Origin: Latrodectus hesperus
Lineage: Eukaryota; Arthropoda; Arachnida; Araneae; Theridiidae
Length of the DNA: 64,000 bases
Direction: 5' to 3'
NCBI GenBank assembly: GCA_037975125.1
Contig: CM075862.1
Span: 44,754,777 to 44,818,776, forward strand
Shown: positions 11,801-22,455 of the stretch, one piece after another
How the letters are laid out: every line of letters starts with the position of its first letter
Position numbering within the stretch: position 1 is the stretch's first letter
Translations under genes and position numbers: made by a program
The notes under the pieces: model-generated
Databases searched by the model: none
Told to the model about the DNA's origin: nothing
Seen by the model: the letters and a program-made list of their open reading frames with translations, nothing else

Positions 11801-13607
11801 TGTTGGGAAAGTTTGTCCCCATATTGTTAACCTTCTTTATTAATATTGCACACAGTTATTAAATACTTAGATATTTTATCAGTCTCTTCTCTATAAAATT
11901 AAAAAAAATAATTTTTTGAAGTTCATAGCTCTAACTTTAACATTTTAATTTATTGTCGACATTTTAAACTTTTTTGAAATATGAAAAATTAATTTTAATA
12001 GATCCAAGCTTAAGGTTTATTAAATTTTGACTTTCTTAATAATTTCCAATATAATGTTTGCATTTTAATCAAAAAGAAATCAAATTTTAGCTGGGACTCT
12101 TATTTTATTTTCATTATATCTGCAGGTTTAGCAAAGTAAAATATAATGGTTATATTCTTTAATGCGGAAAGTTTCAAGTGTGATCTTAACCAATAAGTGA
12201 TAGATATAGCATTTCAACTTTTTGCTTTCTCCTTAGGTAGAATTAATATTTGTGAGTTCAGTTTTTCCTTCTGAGATATGTGAATATAATATATTATCTA
12301 AGAAAAAACTTTCAAGAAGACTATATGCTATTGATTTTCTATGTAACATAAGGCAAAATGATACACTACTGTTAATGTTACTTACAACAGTTTTGTGTTG
12401 CTAACATTTTATGTGCAGAACTGTAAATAAAGCATGTCAGGTTAACACTTAAGTGGTGATAGTTATATACTTCAAGAGTTAAAATTGTTTTTTTTTTTTT
12501 TTTTTTTTTTTTTTATCCTACGCCCGACCTTGGTTTTTCAACCATCAGTCTCTGTCGGGCAGCCCAATACAATCTTGAGGTGAATGAAAAGTCATCTTCC
12601 GCAGAATTTCTATCTGCGACGTCCGAAAGTCCAGGGCAAGTGAAAAGGTGGTCACCAGTCATATCCTCTAGTCCGCAAAAAGGGCAGATTGGAGAGTCCC
12701 TCAAACCCAAACGGTGAAGGTGTTTTTGCAGATAATCATGCCCAGTTTTAAGGCGAAAATTTGCCACTCCCACAGCTCTGTGGAGGTTACACGGAAAAGG
12801 CTTTGTTAGTAAGGAAGCCCATGCTTTCTCCTTTATGCACATCTTGTAAATATTTCTACGATAGGAGGCTATATTTGACTTAATAAGCCTTTTAACAGTA
12901 TGGTACTCCAAGGCTGGAGAAGGCTGTTGTAGATTTGAGCCAGCCTTTGCCAAGAGTTAAAATTGTAAAAATAAACAATTTGTTACAAATAGAGATCAAT
13001 TTGTATTGTGTTATATGTAGTTAATTTATGTTAATGAAAATCAAATGGATTAATTTTAAAGTATTTCAACATAAAATTAAACTGATGTATCATTAAATAC
13101 GATTGAATCTGAATCAGCATTGTACTAGTCTTACTGTATTTACATGTGTTTTGATAATAAATGCAATTATATAAATAAAATAGAAATAATACATTTATTA
13201 AACTTGTTAATTTGATATTTGAGTAGGGTATATGACACAAAATTATGAATATTGGTGTTAAGTATATTTGTATTTTAATTTTATTTGCTTTTTCAATAAA
13301 ACATGTAATTAATATTTATGTATTATATTTAAATATAAATTGCATTAACAAATATTTATCAGTAAACTTTTTGAAGTGTTACTGTGAAGCTTCCTGAAGA
13401 AAAAAATAAAAGAGGAAAAATAAAAATAATTTTTGGTATATTTTTTTAAAATTTAGATATGACAGCATATAAGTTTAGCGTATAATTTAAACATAATCAT
13501 TTTGTCTTCGCAAATTACTTTATTTTTTTTTCTTGTTTCAGAATTTCTTGACAATTATTGCTAAAGACTTTTCACTGAAAGAAGAACTTACTGTTTCTTG
13601 GTATTAG
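904..13607 (+). CDS. GH31 alpha-glucosidase, lysosomal/maltase type (C-terminal 7 exons, 5' partial)
   Basis: Seven exons at 904-1052, 5044-5128, 5206-5390, 7365-7453, 9977-10029, 10447-10584 and 13542-13607 join in frame to 254 codons plus TAG. All introns are GT-AG. The product resembles the C-terminal part of animal GH31 enzymes (lysosomal acid alpha-glucosidase, maltase-glucoamylase): the end of the TIM barrel (EQDP, RTRYYLLPYFYYLFY), the proximal beta domain (FLWGPALLIIPALYP, VRGGYILPLQ) and the distal beta domain (FWDDGDS). By family knowledge the enzyme hydrolyses alpha-1,4-linked glucose in lysosomes or gut. The nucleophile and acid/base residues lie upstream of the window, so activity cannot be judged here. 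Exon 1 begins at a codon boundary, so the preceding intron is phase 0 and the true start is outside. No frameshift or stop is seen. Lysosomal versus digestive paralogue cannot be decided from this end. Confidence 0.93.
1743..1818. repeat. (TA)n tract flanked by perfect 13-bp inverted repeats
   Basis: The arm at 1743-1755 (actgtttttgaca) and its exact reverse complement at 1806-1818 enclose about 45 bp of (AT)n. Because AT repeats are self-complementary, the whole 76 bp can fold back as one long hairpin. It sits at the left edge of a LINE fragment in the first GH31 intron of the window. Confidence 0.85.
1801..2390 (+). mobile_element. LINE (RNase H-type non-LTR) 3' end, decayed
   Basis: One frame from about 1807 to the TAA at 2311-2313 reads as the end of an arthropod non-LTR ORF2: RNase H tail (LQWISSHININCNETTD, LAKEGSEK), a linker (SSLTYQELYS) and a C-terminal Cys/His cluster (CKKCC then HILDC). 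It is broken by an in-frame TGA at 1951-1953 where Trp or another residue is expected. The 3' end runs into a (CAA)n tail at about 2371-2388, the usual tail of this group. It is 5'-truncated and lies in sense orientation within a GH31 intron. Confidence 0.8.
2371..2455. repeat. Compound microsatellite (CAA)n-(CA)n-(CGCA)n-(CA)n-(TA)n
   Basis: Direct reading. The CAA part is probably the LINE tail, and the rest is expansion from it. Confidence 0.9.
3605..3784 (+). mobile_element. tRNA-derived SINE, family A, intact with 14-bp TSD
   Basis: Starts gctgagctggcagccaaatgg (box A-like GGCAGCCAAATGGTTAGC) with box B-like GGGTTTGAATCCC, a body with GGGCATGGATGTTTGTAGTGG, and a tail gacaaacaaac. It is flanked by identical 14-bp copies of ccaacattttaaat at 3591-3604 and 3785-3798, the TSD. 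The head is tRNA-like but too altered to be a working tRNA. It lies in sense orientation in a GH31 intron. Confidence 0.9.
4381..4697 (+). mobile_element. LINE 3' coding remnant (same family as 49.0-49.9 kb)
   Basis: The frame 4541-4696 reads RHIMLECVALALTQLVTLGI and then SIKSLSYLINKLRDLSRW, with one internal TAA. It aligns well by eye with the minus-strand remnant at 49131-49337 (EHIIYECEALALPRLTSLGI). This is the Cys/His tail of an RNase H-type LINE ORF2. It is old and 5'-truncated, in the first GH31 intron. Confidence 0.7.
5044..5128 (+). CDS. GH31 exon b: proximal beta domain start
   Basis: The acceptor is ttttcag and the donor is CCT|gtaact. It encodes FPSDKIALGIDEEFLWGPAL then LIIPALYP. 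The FLWGPALL motif is strongly conserved in GH31. The following intron is only 77 bp, the shortest in the gene. Confidence 0.93.
5206..5390 (+). CDS. GH31 exon c: RGGYILPLQ exon
   Basis: The acceptor is catag and the donor is AG|gtaagt. It encodes DMSEIKAYFPNDVWYDFFTG and later IAVRGGYILPLQLPGPTTTA. The order V-x-A-Y-F-P, W-Y-D and RGGYI-P-Q matches the proximal C-terminal beta-sandwich of alpha-glucosidases. It ends in phase 2, and the next exon completes a Ser codon. Confidence 0.94.
7365..7453 (+). CDS. GH31 exon d: FWDDGDS exon
   Basis: The acceptor is acattttag and the donor is CTAG|gtaat. It encodes RENSFDVLVALDKNQEATGE then MFWDDGDSL. The (F/L)-(F/Y)-x-DDG(E/D)(S/T) motif is a conserved mark of the distal beta domain in GH31. 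Confidence 0.92.
7830..8570 (-). mobile_element. Old copy of the composite LINE-derived element
   Basis: Matches the intact copy at 49033-49855 in the same order: the block near 8285 (tctacctctgaggtttcacc versus tctacttcagaggcatcacc), then the block near 8345-8520 (gtccacccaatattg, ctagaagtttg, ttgttaagattct, ttcttattctt). It is heavily mutated, with no usable frame. It lies antisense in the fourth intron shown. Confidence 0.55.
8797..8877. repeat. (TA)n microsatellite
   Basis: About 80 bp of uninterrupted AT dinucleotides in a GH31 intron. Confidence 0.97.
9311..9960. repeat. Interspersed repeat R1, copy 1
   Basis: The segment around 9440-9550 and the one near 9850-9900 resemble 63420-63570 in order: taa(g/a)ctaaataatt, ttattgacaaa, gattgattgcataa and ataatggaa(a/t)agtacc. 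Class unknown, probably an old transposon. It lies in the GH31 intron. Confidence 0.45.
9977..10029 (+). CDS. GH31 exon e: short distal-domain exon
   Basis: A 53-bp exon between ttctttcag and AGT|gtaag. Joined to the split Asp codon it reads DTFEGKGKYNLNKFSAKS. It starts in the phase left by the previous exon and ends at a codon boundary, which supports it despite its size. Confidence 0.88.
10091..10152 (+). other. Short intronic hairpin
   Basis: The arm 10095-10110 (atgtagctgataaatt) is the exact reverse complement of 10133-10148. Pairing extends by 3 more pairs past one mismatch, giving a stem of about 20 bp and a 22-nt loop within GH31 intron 5. The size is at the low end for a pre-miRNA. 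No evidence of expression is available. Confidence 0.35.
10447..10584 (+). CDS. GH31 exon f: distal beta domain
   Basis: 46 whole codons between ttttag and AAAAG|gtaaaa. It encodes GSFRSTISHHEFPS, NEIKFYGINQKPNNVTINNQ and VHFEYKK. The pattern I-K-x-x-G-(I/L) then N-V-T-(I/V)-N is usual near the end of animal GH31 proteins. Confidence 0.9.
12488..12950 (-). mobile_element. Antisense 5'-truncated LINE with poly(A) tail and TSD
   Basis: On the minus strand an uninterrupted frame runs to a TAA at 12513 that directly abuts a 27-base poly(A) (poly-T at 12488-12514). The protein is the ORF2 C-terminus of a Jockey/R1-like LINE: FRLKTGHDYLQKHLHRLGL then CPFCG and HLFTCPGL, a CCHC-type cluster. The TSD caagagttaaaattg is present at 12473-12487 and 12951-12965. 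Intact frame, pure tail and perfect TSD suggest a recent insertion. It lies antisense in the last GH31 intron. Confidence 0.9.
13542..13607 (+). CDS. GH31 last exon and stop
   Basis: The acceptor is tcttgtttcag. 21 codons then TAG: NFLTIIAKDFSLKEELTVSW plus Y. The ending L-x-(I/V)-x-W just before the stop is typical of the family. It follows a 2.96-kb intron that contains an antisense LINE insertion. Confidence 0.9.
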   Translation, partial: NFLTIIAKDFSLKEELTVSWY

Positions 13608-13740
13608 AGATATTTTGTTACATTAAAATACTACTTATCAACAAAATTTAGCTTTCTCACATCAGAACTTAAGGTCATAAAAATATAAAATTTACTTACA
13701 AAATGTATTTTCAACCAAAGCATCTTTTCACCTAAATTTT

Positions 13741-13813
<73 letters not shown>

Positions 13814-14490
13814 GTATGAAATTTGTATTTTATTATGTGATATAATGTGATGTTTAATGTTTTTTAGATGTAATCAATATTATTACATCTTTAAGAACTT
13901 TATTTGAACACATTACTTTAAAAAATGAAAAACCTTGCATATTCTTGTTAATTTAAATTGTCAGAAAAAATATTAATTTGTAAATGTAACATCATTGGTT
14001 TCATATTTTTAAATATGTCTGCATTACAAGTGTTTCATTCTTTATTTGAATTATTTAAACTGAAATTATATCATGCTACTAATGAATGATTTAGCAATTT
14101 ATAAATTATATGCTGACATTTTTTATTTGTACTAAGAATGTGCAATTGTTCATTTATCATAATTGCAATTATTTATGTTACATTTGATAATTTATTATGC
14201 AAATGTTCGATATATTTATGTAAAGATAAGAAAGATATGTAAATAGTTTTTTATAAATGTTTATCATTATTTCTATTGCTTTAATTTTGAATGTATATAC
14301 TTCATAGTTTATAAATTTTGTTATTTGTATCTTAAAGCTATTTTATGCATGTTAATTTTTATAAATGTTTATCTTTAAAAAATATTTTTGCTGTTTTAGA
14401 AAAGTAATTAAGTAATTTATATACACAGAGAATTTATTGTGCATGATTCATTAACATTTGAAATAAAATTATTTATCATATGTGTATACA
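13608..14490 (+). other. Probable 3' UTR of the GH31 gene
   Basis: AT-rich sequence after the stop with no further open frame. It includes a (TA)n tract at 13744-13811. The first AATAAA after the stop is at 14462-14467, followed by T-rich sequence, so cleavage near 14485 is plausible. Another AATAAA lies near 14762. Confidence 0.45.
13744..13811. repeat. (TA)n microsatellite
   Basis: About 68 bp of AT dinucleotides in the probable GH31 3' UTR. Confidence 0.97.
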
Positions 14491-15385
14491 TTTTTTGTAT
14501 GCTGCAGTAGCTGAGGTGATTTTTTTTCCTGTCTTTTGTGTAATTTCATGTAGATTTAAAAAAACAATATTTGTATACTGAGCACAACAGAACATTATAT
14601 AATCAAAAGTGTTGGAATTAAATTTAAGATTTCTCTTAATTCCAGTTGTTATGAAATATTCCGGCAGAGATGAACTAAAATTTCAAAGGAAAATGTATTA
14701 TAAATTCTGTTGATAGTATAAGCTTTATTCTGTTGGTATTTTTTATACACTGAATAATTTTGTAATAAATCTTCATTTATAATGCACATTTATAAAGATA
14801 ATATTTTGTTAATCCTTTGCAGTTTAATAAATAAAATTTGTTCATCCAATCAAATTTAATTGAAATTTCAAAATATAGCTACTCAGATGGTTCTCTTAAA
14901 AGCAAACACTAAAATTATTTACCAAACACGTATTTGTACACCATTATATTGGTGTACATTGAATTTTCCTGAAAACAAAATGTACTTTCATTAATTTCTT
15001 TGTGCAGTTATGAAAAAATAATTAAAAATGCAAAATATTATCTTTTTATTAAAAAAAATTAAATTTAATTTAAAAAAACATGAAAATTTAAAAATTTTTA
15101 GAAATATAATCTTGTTATATCTTTTTAATGTATTATAATCTTGTTATAATATCTTTTATAATTATCTTGTTATAATAATAAATATAATCTTGTTATATAT
15201 AAGATATTTTCTGTAAGGACAAATTGGTGGTAAATTTGATATGTACAAAACTTTTTTAATAGAAGATGTTTTTTTGTTTTTTAATATATATGTAACAATT
15301 TATTGTTAAAATAAAATCAACATAATATAATTTTAACTGTCTCATTTAAAATGTTAACCATGTTAATTTAGAATTTAAAATGTTA
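14491..15385. other. AT-rich intergenic sequence
   Basis: No gene seen. 15103-15205 holds four spaced copies of atcttgttata, a small degenerate tandem repeat. Confidence 0.6.
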
Positions 15386-15390
15386 ATAAA

Positions 15391-15535
15391 CAGTTTGTGA
15401 TTTGAATCCCACCTTGGGTATGGATGTTTGCAGTGGTCTAGAATCCACTTAAAATTATAGGTTTCTGTTTAATTAAACTGTAGGTCCCTCATGTGCAAAA
15501 AATGACCGTTGAACGACAAACAAACAAGCCAACAA
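15391..15535 (+). mobile_element. SINE family A, 5'-truncated and rearranged
   Basis: Begins inside the box B region (gatttgaatcccaccttggg), carries tatggatgtttgcagtggt, then the body and the tail gaacgacaaacaaac. A short internal duplication (tatagg.. then tgtagg..) is present. The tRNA-like box A part is missing. Confidence 0.8.
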
Positions 15536-15539
15536 GTTA

Positions 15540-16955
15540 GAGTCGTTTTTGTATACAAGGACTCATTCTTTGTCTCTTCAGTCTAAATTAAGTTCCCATC
15601 AACACTTGGATCTGGTCATTTTGGAGGATATTCAAAATGACCAATATTATCGTAATGTCCAAAACTTTGAGGCCATTATACTGACTGTTGACTGGCATAA
15701 CATTTAAACTTGATTTTAGGTGTGAAAATGTTGTGTAGCTTAGGCATTCTAAGTAGATGTATGAAGTAATGGGAATATATCAAAATAGTTCAGACTCTTG
15801 ATATTAATTTCAAATCAATACAAGTTCAATATAAATCAAGTCATACTGAGTTGAATACTAAATTTTCTGATAATATAAGTCAAATTTCAAATGAAGTTAG
15901 TAATTTGAAGGCTGAAAAATGAAAATGTTGATGTATAGTGTTCAGTATGTAATATTCATAATTGGACATAGTTCGAACAACTTTTAATTCTAAATTTGAC
16001 TGTCAAGATTGCTGGGACAATTTTGTAAACATTTTTGAGAAAAAAATCAAAAGACTGACCAATATAGTTGAAGAAAACATGTTAACAAGAAATGGGAAAA
16101 GTGAATATTTCTATTGCTTACACCAATCTACTTTCCTTCCACTCTATGTTTTTTATTAATTATATATTTTAGGTCTTGTGTTTAATGTTTGTCTTGGATA
16201 GAAAAGAAGTGCCCGTGGTTCAAAATAAAAAAAAAATAAAAACTCTTAGTAATTACGGTTTTGGATAGTTTGAAAAAACTAATAGTTGAATAAAATTTTT
16301 TAATATTCTCTTAGTAGACTTTTAATACAGAGGAAATTATTTTTTGAAGGAAAGAAATTCTGAAAATTACAATCTCTTTGAACAATTGCAGCATATATTT
16401 TCAATTTTTTTACAAGAATGAACATCGATTGTGGAACCTTACGATTTCTAGAAAATAATCTGAAACATATTTGTATATTATAAGAAAAACCAGCAATTGT
16501 TACATTACAGTTATGTATTTTGTTAAAAAAAAGTGTTAATATTTGATGATTTCAAAAAAATTGTTGTAAATAAATAATATGAATAATAAAGATACTCTTG
16601 ATAAGTAAAAAATATTTAACTTTTCAATCGGAACTTACATGTTATTTAATCTTTTTAGAAAGTTGTGTTTAATTACATGAATTTTCTGAAATGATACGTG
16701 AAAGTTTAGAGAAGAATATTTTAATTATTATTTGTATACTTAACTATATTTCAAAATTACAGAGAGATGTTTCTGCATTATTACTTGGAAGATAAGAATT
16801 AAGACATTATTACTTTTATGTATTTACGAACTTTTATTTATATATTTATCCATTAAACTAAACAATTTGTTGAAATTGTATGTGTTTATTGATATAAATT
16901 ATTAATTTGAGAAGAGTGTTTCATACACATGAGTGAGCACTAGCATATTTCCCTA
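15540..16955. other. Intergenic sequence
   Basis: No gene identified. The longest frames are about 65 codons and look random. Confidence 0.5.
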
Positions 16956-16959
16956 CACC

Positions 16960-17215
16960 TGGACTTGAATTTAACTCTGTCATTTAGAAAGAATGTGTTT
17001 GGGGGAGTAATTTATAACCAGGGACCAAGCAGAAAATCCTGTGTCATTCCAGAGATATATTATTTCACTTGGAGGACATTGCAATTAAGACCTGTTTACT
17101 AGCTGCCTTTAGTAAATACATTGTATCTTCTGTTATATCGCAACTTGAACTCACTATCTTTCAACAATGACAATGCCATCGTAACCAACAGGCCACTGTA
17201 CTTTCTGTTCCATAC
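16960..17215 (-). mobile_element. SINE family D, degenerate
   Basis: Read on the minus strand, it has a tRNA-like head (GTGGCCTGTTGGTTACGATG, then GTGAGTTCAAGT) and a body with TTGCAATGTCCTCCAAGTGA and TGCTTGGTCCCTGG. It matches the + strand copy at 39262-39535 in the same order. Confidence 0.65.
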
Positions 17216-20200
17216 ATGCATATAACGATGCAAAGAAGCCCCAATGATTTCCTATTGGTTATCAAGTTTCATGCATGTACAAAGATGGATAAAAAATTAT
17301 AAGCAATATTTCTGCATTTACTAGTACAGAGTAAGCAAATGACCACGGGTGTTTCTTTTTTACTGCAAGTTCTTGTTTTTACAAGTCCACGCCTGAAATT
17401 CACAATTAAATCATGCAAACGCATTCACATGTTGAATGATAGTCTTAACTTCTTGCATGATGATGCCAGGGCTCATGATTTTCCTGTATTTCAATAATTG
17501 GTGAAAAAGTAGAAATGGGGGGAATATCTGAAGTCACTCTTATACAATTTAAATTTACACTCGATTATTATTATTATTATTTTTAAGTTGGAAAAATATT
17601 TGACGCTGTATAGTAGAAGCATAACTGTTGGAAGTTAAGATTCTTTTGAATATCTACTGTACTGTCTTTCAGGACGAATTTCCAGTGATAGTGGCTTCTA
17701 TTCATGAGGAAACACGATAAACTAAAGCAGCTACTTATACAATTGTACATGCAAAAGTCAGAGATAAAACATCCATCTCATTGTTAAACAGTGTGTTGAA
17801 ACTTAAATTTAGACTCTTCCGCTTCAAAGAATGCATCCACCAAACCTTTGAAGAATCAATGAGATAAGGTTTTTTTCTGACACTGAGGTGAGAAAAATTC
17901 TCAAGAACAAAAAATTATTGGCTTAGTAGAAAGCTAGTGTACGAGTTTTACCAAATACATTTAAACAATTTGGTTTCACCTTCAGATAAATTTCTAAATG
18001 CATTTCATGGATATTTGGTAAAGTGATCAACATGTAACTTTGTTCTCTTTTTGTTATTTTTAATTAATAATTTTTTTATTTACTGTAGTAAACTGTTTTT
18101 GCATGTTGTAAATTGTTAATGCTACAGTATCAGCTGTATTTGAAAATGTACACAACGTTTCGAGTACAATTGATACTGTAACATTAGACTTCTGTTGGTT
18201 CTCTAAAAGTATGTCAAATTTTTTAAAATAAACTACTTCTCAAATAAAATAAACCCTTAAAATTTACGTTTTTTATTTAACAAAATAGATAGAAAAAATA
18301 TCGAGTTATAAGTAAACGTAAGAAAGTTTGTAAGGATGGCAGTAATCTTATTATTTGAAATCAATTGCAAATCTAGTTATGTTTTTCTCTTTTCTACCAT
18401 AATGAAAATTTTAATTAAAGAAAAATTTGAAATAATTTCTTTATAATTATGCATTACAAAATATAAATATTCAATTTTTTATGTTTTGTCATCACGACTC
18501 AATAATTATTTATACATTCAAACCAGTTTTTGTGCGGTATATGAAAATTTCAGTCAAAATTGGAATATAATTGACGAAATTATCAACAAAAATATGAAGT
18601 GGTTTGATCGGCCATTTAGTTTCCCCGATTTTACAAAGTATATTTCATCCCATTACACAAGTATTGCGTCAGCCAATTATATTACCATGTACTGTTAGCC
18701 CATAACAAACTAGATTTATACGTATAGTGCTTTCAAGTTCATAGTTTAGTACAGGTCTATATAATTTTTCGTATCGTATATTTATTTATCTTTCAGTTAA
18801 AGTACTTGTCTTATTTTCGTGAAGTTGGCTTTTTTGCTTTGCCTTATTAGAGTATCGTTGTCCTAATGTACTAGCCTCACGTTTTGATTTCGTTCAAAAA
18901 AGCAATTCCTAGTTATTTCGTAAAATTTTGAGTTATTTTCTACTTGAGACTTTCTTATGCTGTCTTTATTACTGCATAAAAAACTTTTTAATTGTGTTTC
19001 TCTCGAAAACTTTTTTTTTATAGCTGTACTCATGAAGTTTGCGTTTTTCCGTGCTGTTCTCTATTTACAACACAAAAGCAGGTTTAAGGAAATTAGATAT
19101 TTAAAATGGAATTTGTGTGTTTTAAATTAGAATTTATTTTAAATATTTGCTTAGACACTTGTTCAATGCGCACACAGAATTAAATGCTATTATCATAATT
19201 AACTATTCTTTAATTTTTATTGAGTTTATCTATAAAATTTTTTTAAATGTTTTTGATATTAATAATTGAGTGTTGGTTCACATTTAACTTTGATACCAAA
19301 TCTTGTCCAATATAGAAATCATACTATCTCTTCATTTCCAGTCGTTGCTTAAAGCTTTTAAATTTCTTTTTTTTATACCAATTTTCCTCCATAAATTAAG
19401 AAGTATAGTTTTAGATTATTTATATCTGTTATTCCAAAAAATAATTATATTTCTTTTAGAGATAAAATATTCTAGTTATTGATATTTTGTATTGACTATT
19501 TTAAATACTTATAATTGATAATATAGTTAAAGTGTTCTTAAATATTCTACATTCAAATTCAAGTGTTATCTTTTATAACATGAATAGATGCTATCAATTG
19601 ATTAAAGATATTTTTGAATTCAAATATGTTCATTCAGGAGGTATTGATTTATGAAAAATATTTCGTCTTATTATACTTCAAGAAATATGAATTTCGTATA
19701 ACGTAACTCTTTACCTTGTATTCTGCAGCTGATAGCGTCTCATCTTCTCAGTGAAGCATAGTTCGAATGGAATTTTTTTTATTTCTCTACAAAATAATTT
19801 TCCATAAGCTCCAACGCAAATGACCTTGGGGTGAGGCTATTCAGCACATTTTGTGATCTAGTGATGAGGAATTTCGTTTCAAACGAATAATTGGAAGGAC
19901 GTTAAATTATTCGCAAGTATCATCTTTCATCTGACGCTACATTATGTATGAGGTGTGGTGAATTCATGTTTTTTAAGCGTTGCAGTCTGGCTTTTATTTA
20001 TATAATATTTAAAAATAGTTTAAATATCGTTCATTAGCAATAATATATTAGCAACCATTATTGAGCTAAAAAAATGTTTTATTGTAAAACAAAGTAATAT
20101 TTTCAAGAAGGCCCTAATATTAGAAGATTGAGTATCTTGCATATTTGTATTTACCTAATTTTTAGAGAATATTTTAGATATAAAAACTGTAAGAGAGAGA

Positions 20201-20685
20201 TGGTTGAATTTTATTCATAAAAGTTGCTCTTAAATGTAAATTCATATTTAAATTGAATATAAAATTTTAAAAATCTAATATTTAATTGGATTGACATTTA
20301 TTGACTAAATTAAATCCGATGTATTTTTTTCATCAATTAGAATAAATTTTTAAGTGTTATTTACAATCTTAATTTAATAACAAGTTGTTTATATTGCGTT
20401 TCGAGAAAAATTTATTTGAGCGATCTGTTGATAATTATTTTTTAATGCATTGCAATTATTGGTTTTCAACTAATAATTTTGGTATATAAGTATCTATATA
20501 AAAGGCTTGACACATTTTGATGTTTAGTAAATTAATGAAATAATGAAGATAGTTTTTTATATTAATAACCATAGTAGTGGGATAGATTCAAATAGATTTA
20601 TTGTCCTTGATGGCATTTGACAAAATCGATTTCGCTCAAGGTACAGGTAATTAATTGTATGCTTTACCTACATTGTGGTTTCTGC
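17216..20685. other. Intergenic sequence, no gene seen
   Basis: AT-rich sequence without a convincing open frame or conserved motif. It contains the hairpin at 18117-18186, listed separately. Confidence 0.5.
18117..18186 (+). other. 70-nt hairpin, pre-miRNA-like geometry
   Basis: Arms 18117-18138 and 18165-18186 pair over 22 positions with three non-Watson-Crick positions (one G-U type, two A-C type). The loop is about 26 nt. The core 16-nt arms (taatgctacagtatca and tgatactgtaacatta) differ at one position. It stands alone in intergenic DNA. Expression and conservation are unknown. Confidence 0.35.
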
Positions 20686-20689
20686 GGTT

Positions 20690-21165
20690 GTTATCATAGT
20701 TTTTAACCATCATCTTGGATTCTGCTCATTATCAACAATTTCCTTTATGAATCACTGAAAGAAGAAGCCCAGCGTTGTTAGATCATATGATCTGAGCCGC
20801 AAAGAACAGGGTTTCCTATTCAGTCCATCTTCTGAAATGATCATACAAAAATCGCCAACGATGGTATCCAAATGAGGTATTACGCCATTAAGTTTCAAAA
20901 AGAAAAGTGGATGAAGCAATTTGTGAGATGTTGAAATACTGGCATTTTCAACCTGTCTAAGTAACTAGTGAAATTGTCTTTTCAATGGAAGAAGAGATAT
21001 GGTTATGTACATACAATCAACATATATCAAACTTTAAGAAAACCATTCGTACCGCATGATATTTATTGAGGGTTTACATATCTCTGACGCGCATATTATT
21101 GTGATTTACTCTACAAGGTTAGTAAAAACCTGCTTCATTATGGAGCATAATGCGCATTAGCATCA
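20690..21165 (-). pseudogene. DDE transposase pseudogene (Tc1/mariner/IS630-like)
   Basis: The minus strand, read across frames, shows pieces of a DDE transposase in the right order: LMRIMLHNEAGFY near 21160-21120 (the family usually has D/N-E-A-x-F here), a middle part, then GLNRKPCSLRLRSYDLTTLG at about 20820-20770, which corresponds to the usual WIGRxGP..W..RSPDLTPLDFFLWG, and VKEIVxNEQ. The last catalytic Asp (LDF) has become Gly (LGF), and several stops and frameshifts are present. It is dead. It belongs to the same broad superfamily as the element at 27.66-30.60 kb. Confidence 0.6.
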
Positions 21166-22161
21166 TTTTCTGTCTATCCTCATTAATACAGCCTATCATC
21201 CAGTTTCAAGGGTTGAGCTATTTGAACTTTTTAAGTATTGATGTCTTAATCTATTCCCCTAAGAACCGTATGCACAGTTGTGAATCTGATATGTCCAATC
21301 CTCTTGCCACTGATCTTACACATCTCTTCAGATTGTATGATTTTCATGTGATTCCATTATTGAATTCGTTTCAATGAATATGCAAAAAGTTTGTGCTTTT
21401 TCTTGTTATGTTTTTACTTTCTTAATTATCCGATCAAATAAAATATCACATCGATTGGTTTGTCAAACAAACGCATGAAATATAACATTACATTTTCGTT
21501 TTAATTATTGCTAGAAAACAAAAACATGCACCATTAATGACTTACAAAGGATGATAAAGAAGAGACACATTCATAGTGAGGAAAAAAAATGTGACACATA
21601 TCGTTGCAAATATACACAGAAATATTGAAAAGGGGAAAAAAAACCCTTGTGGAAGCTCTCGTACTATAAAAAAATGTGTGAAAGCCATATAGCTTTGATT
21701 TTATCTTCATTATTTTATGAATTGTTAAAATAAGAACGTATCGGATATTTATAAACAGAGCCTGAATTCCGTTAAAAACATTTCAAGAATTCTAGACGCT
21801 TCTGTCTCAAATCAAGATAGAAAAGCCTAAATTGAAATAAAAAATTTTATTTTGTAATATTTTTGAAGTTAATGTCACATAAAGTATTGACTATTATATA
21901 AAATTTATACCATTTAAAGAAGAATGAGCAAATTTGAACTTTCAACATGTATTTACTGTTGTTGCAAATCCCCTCTGGCCAGCAGTGTTAGACAAGGTCC
22001 ATAACGTGAAATACCCCCAAAAATATCGCACCATCAAAGGATCGTTGTATAAATCATTCTTGTGTGTGGATAGACCCGGGTACTCAAGGATGTGACGTAC
22101 TACATGTGACATTAGCGGACAAGCATATCTTGCAATTGTTTTCCTTTCACCTTTATGCTTA
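21166..22161. other. Intergenic sequence
   Basis: No gene or repeat assigned. Confidence 0.5.
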
Positions 22162-22169
22162 TTCTATTG

Positions 22170-22455
22170 CAGTGATCTTCAATCACTTTTGTGTAATGCC
22201 AAATTTTAGAAATGTATATAGTAAAAATTATGTATGTTTTATTTTATTTTTTATTTATGAGTAAAGTAATAAACATATTATTTTTGTAGTATACCTATTA
22301 TATTATGTTACATTTAAAATTATTGTCGTAAATTATTTTACATAGTGTATTATTGATAAGTAAACAACTTTTAAATTTATCTTTTTCTTAATATGCCGCC
22401 AAATTTTGAAATCGTTAAAAGTATGCCATGACGAAAAAAAGTTTGAGAATCATTG
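22170..22455. mobile_element. hAT-like MITE with 8-bp TSD
   Basis: The left end is CAGTGATCTTCAATCAC and the right end, reverse-complemented, is CAATGATTCTCAAACTT; both resemble the CAGTGGTTCTCAAAC ends common in hAT elements. The two ends continue to resemble each other inward (atgcca versus atggca). The flanking 8-mers are identical: ttctattg at 22162-22169 and 22456-22463. No coding capacity. Confidence 0.8.

Noticed and set aside
15103..15205. Possible CRISPR-like spaced repeats
   Set aside because: Units are 11 bp, irregularly spaced and AT-only, in a eukaryotic genome. It is simple degenerate tandem sequence.
15600..15700. Weak resemblance to a LINE endonuclease segment
   Set aside because: Only a few scattered residues fit, and no frame is sustained.
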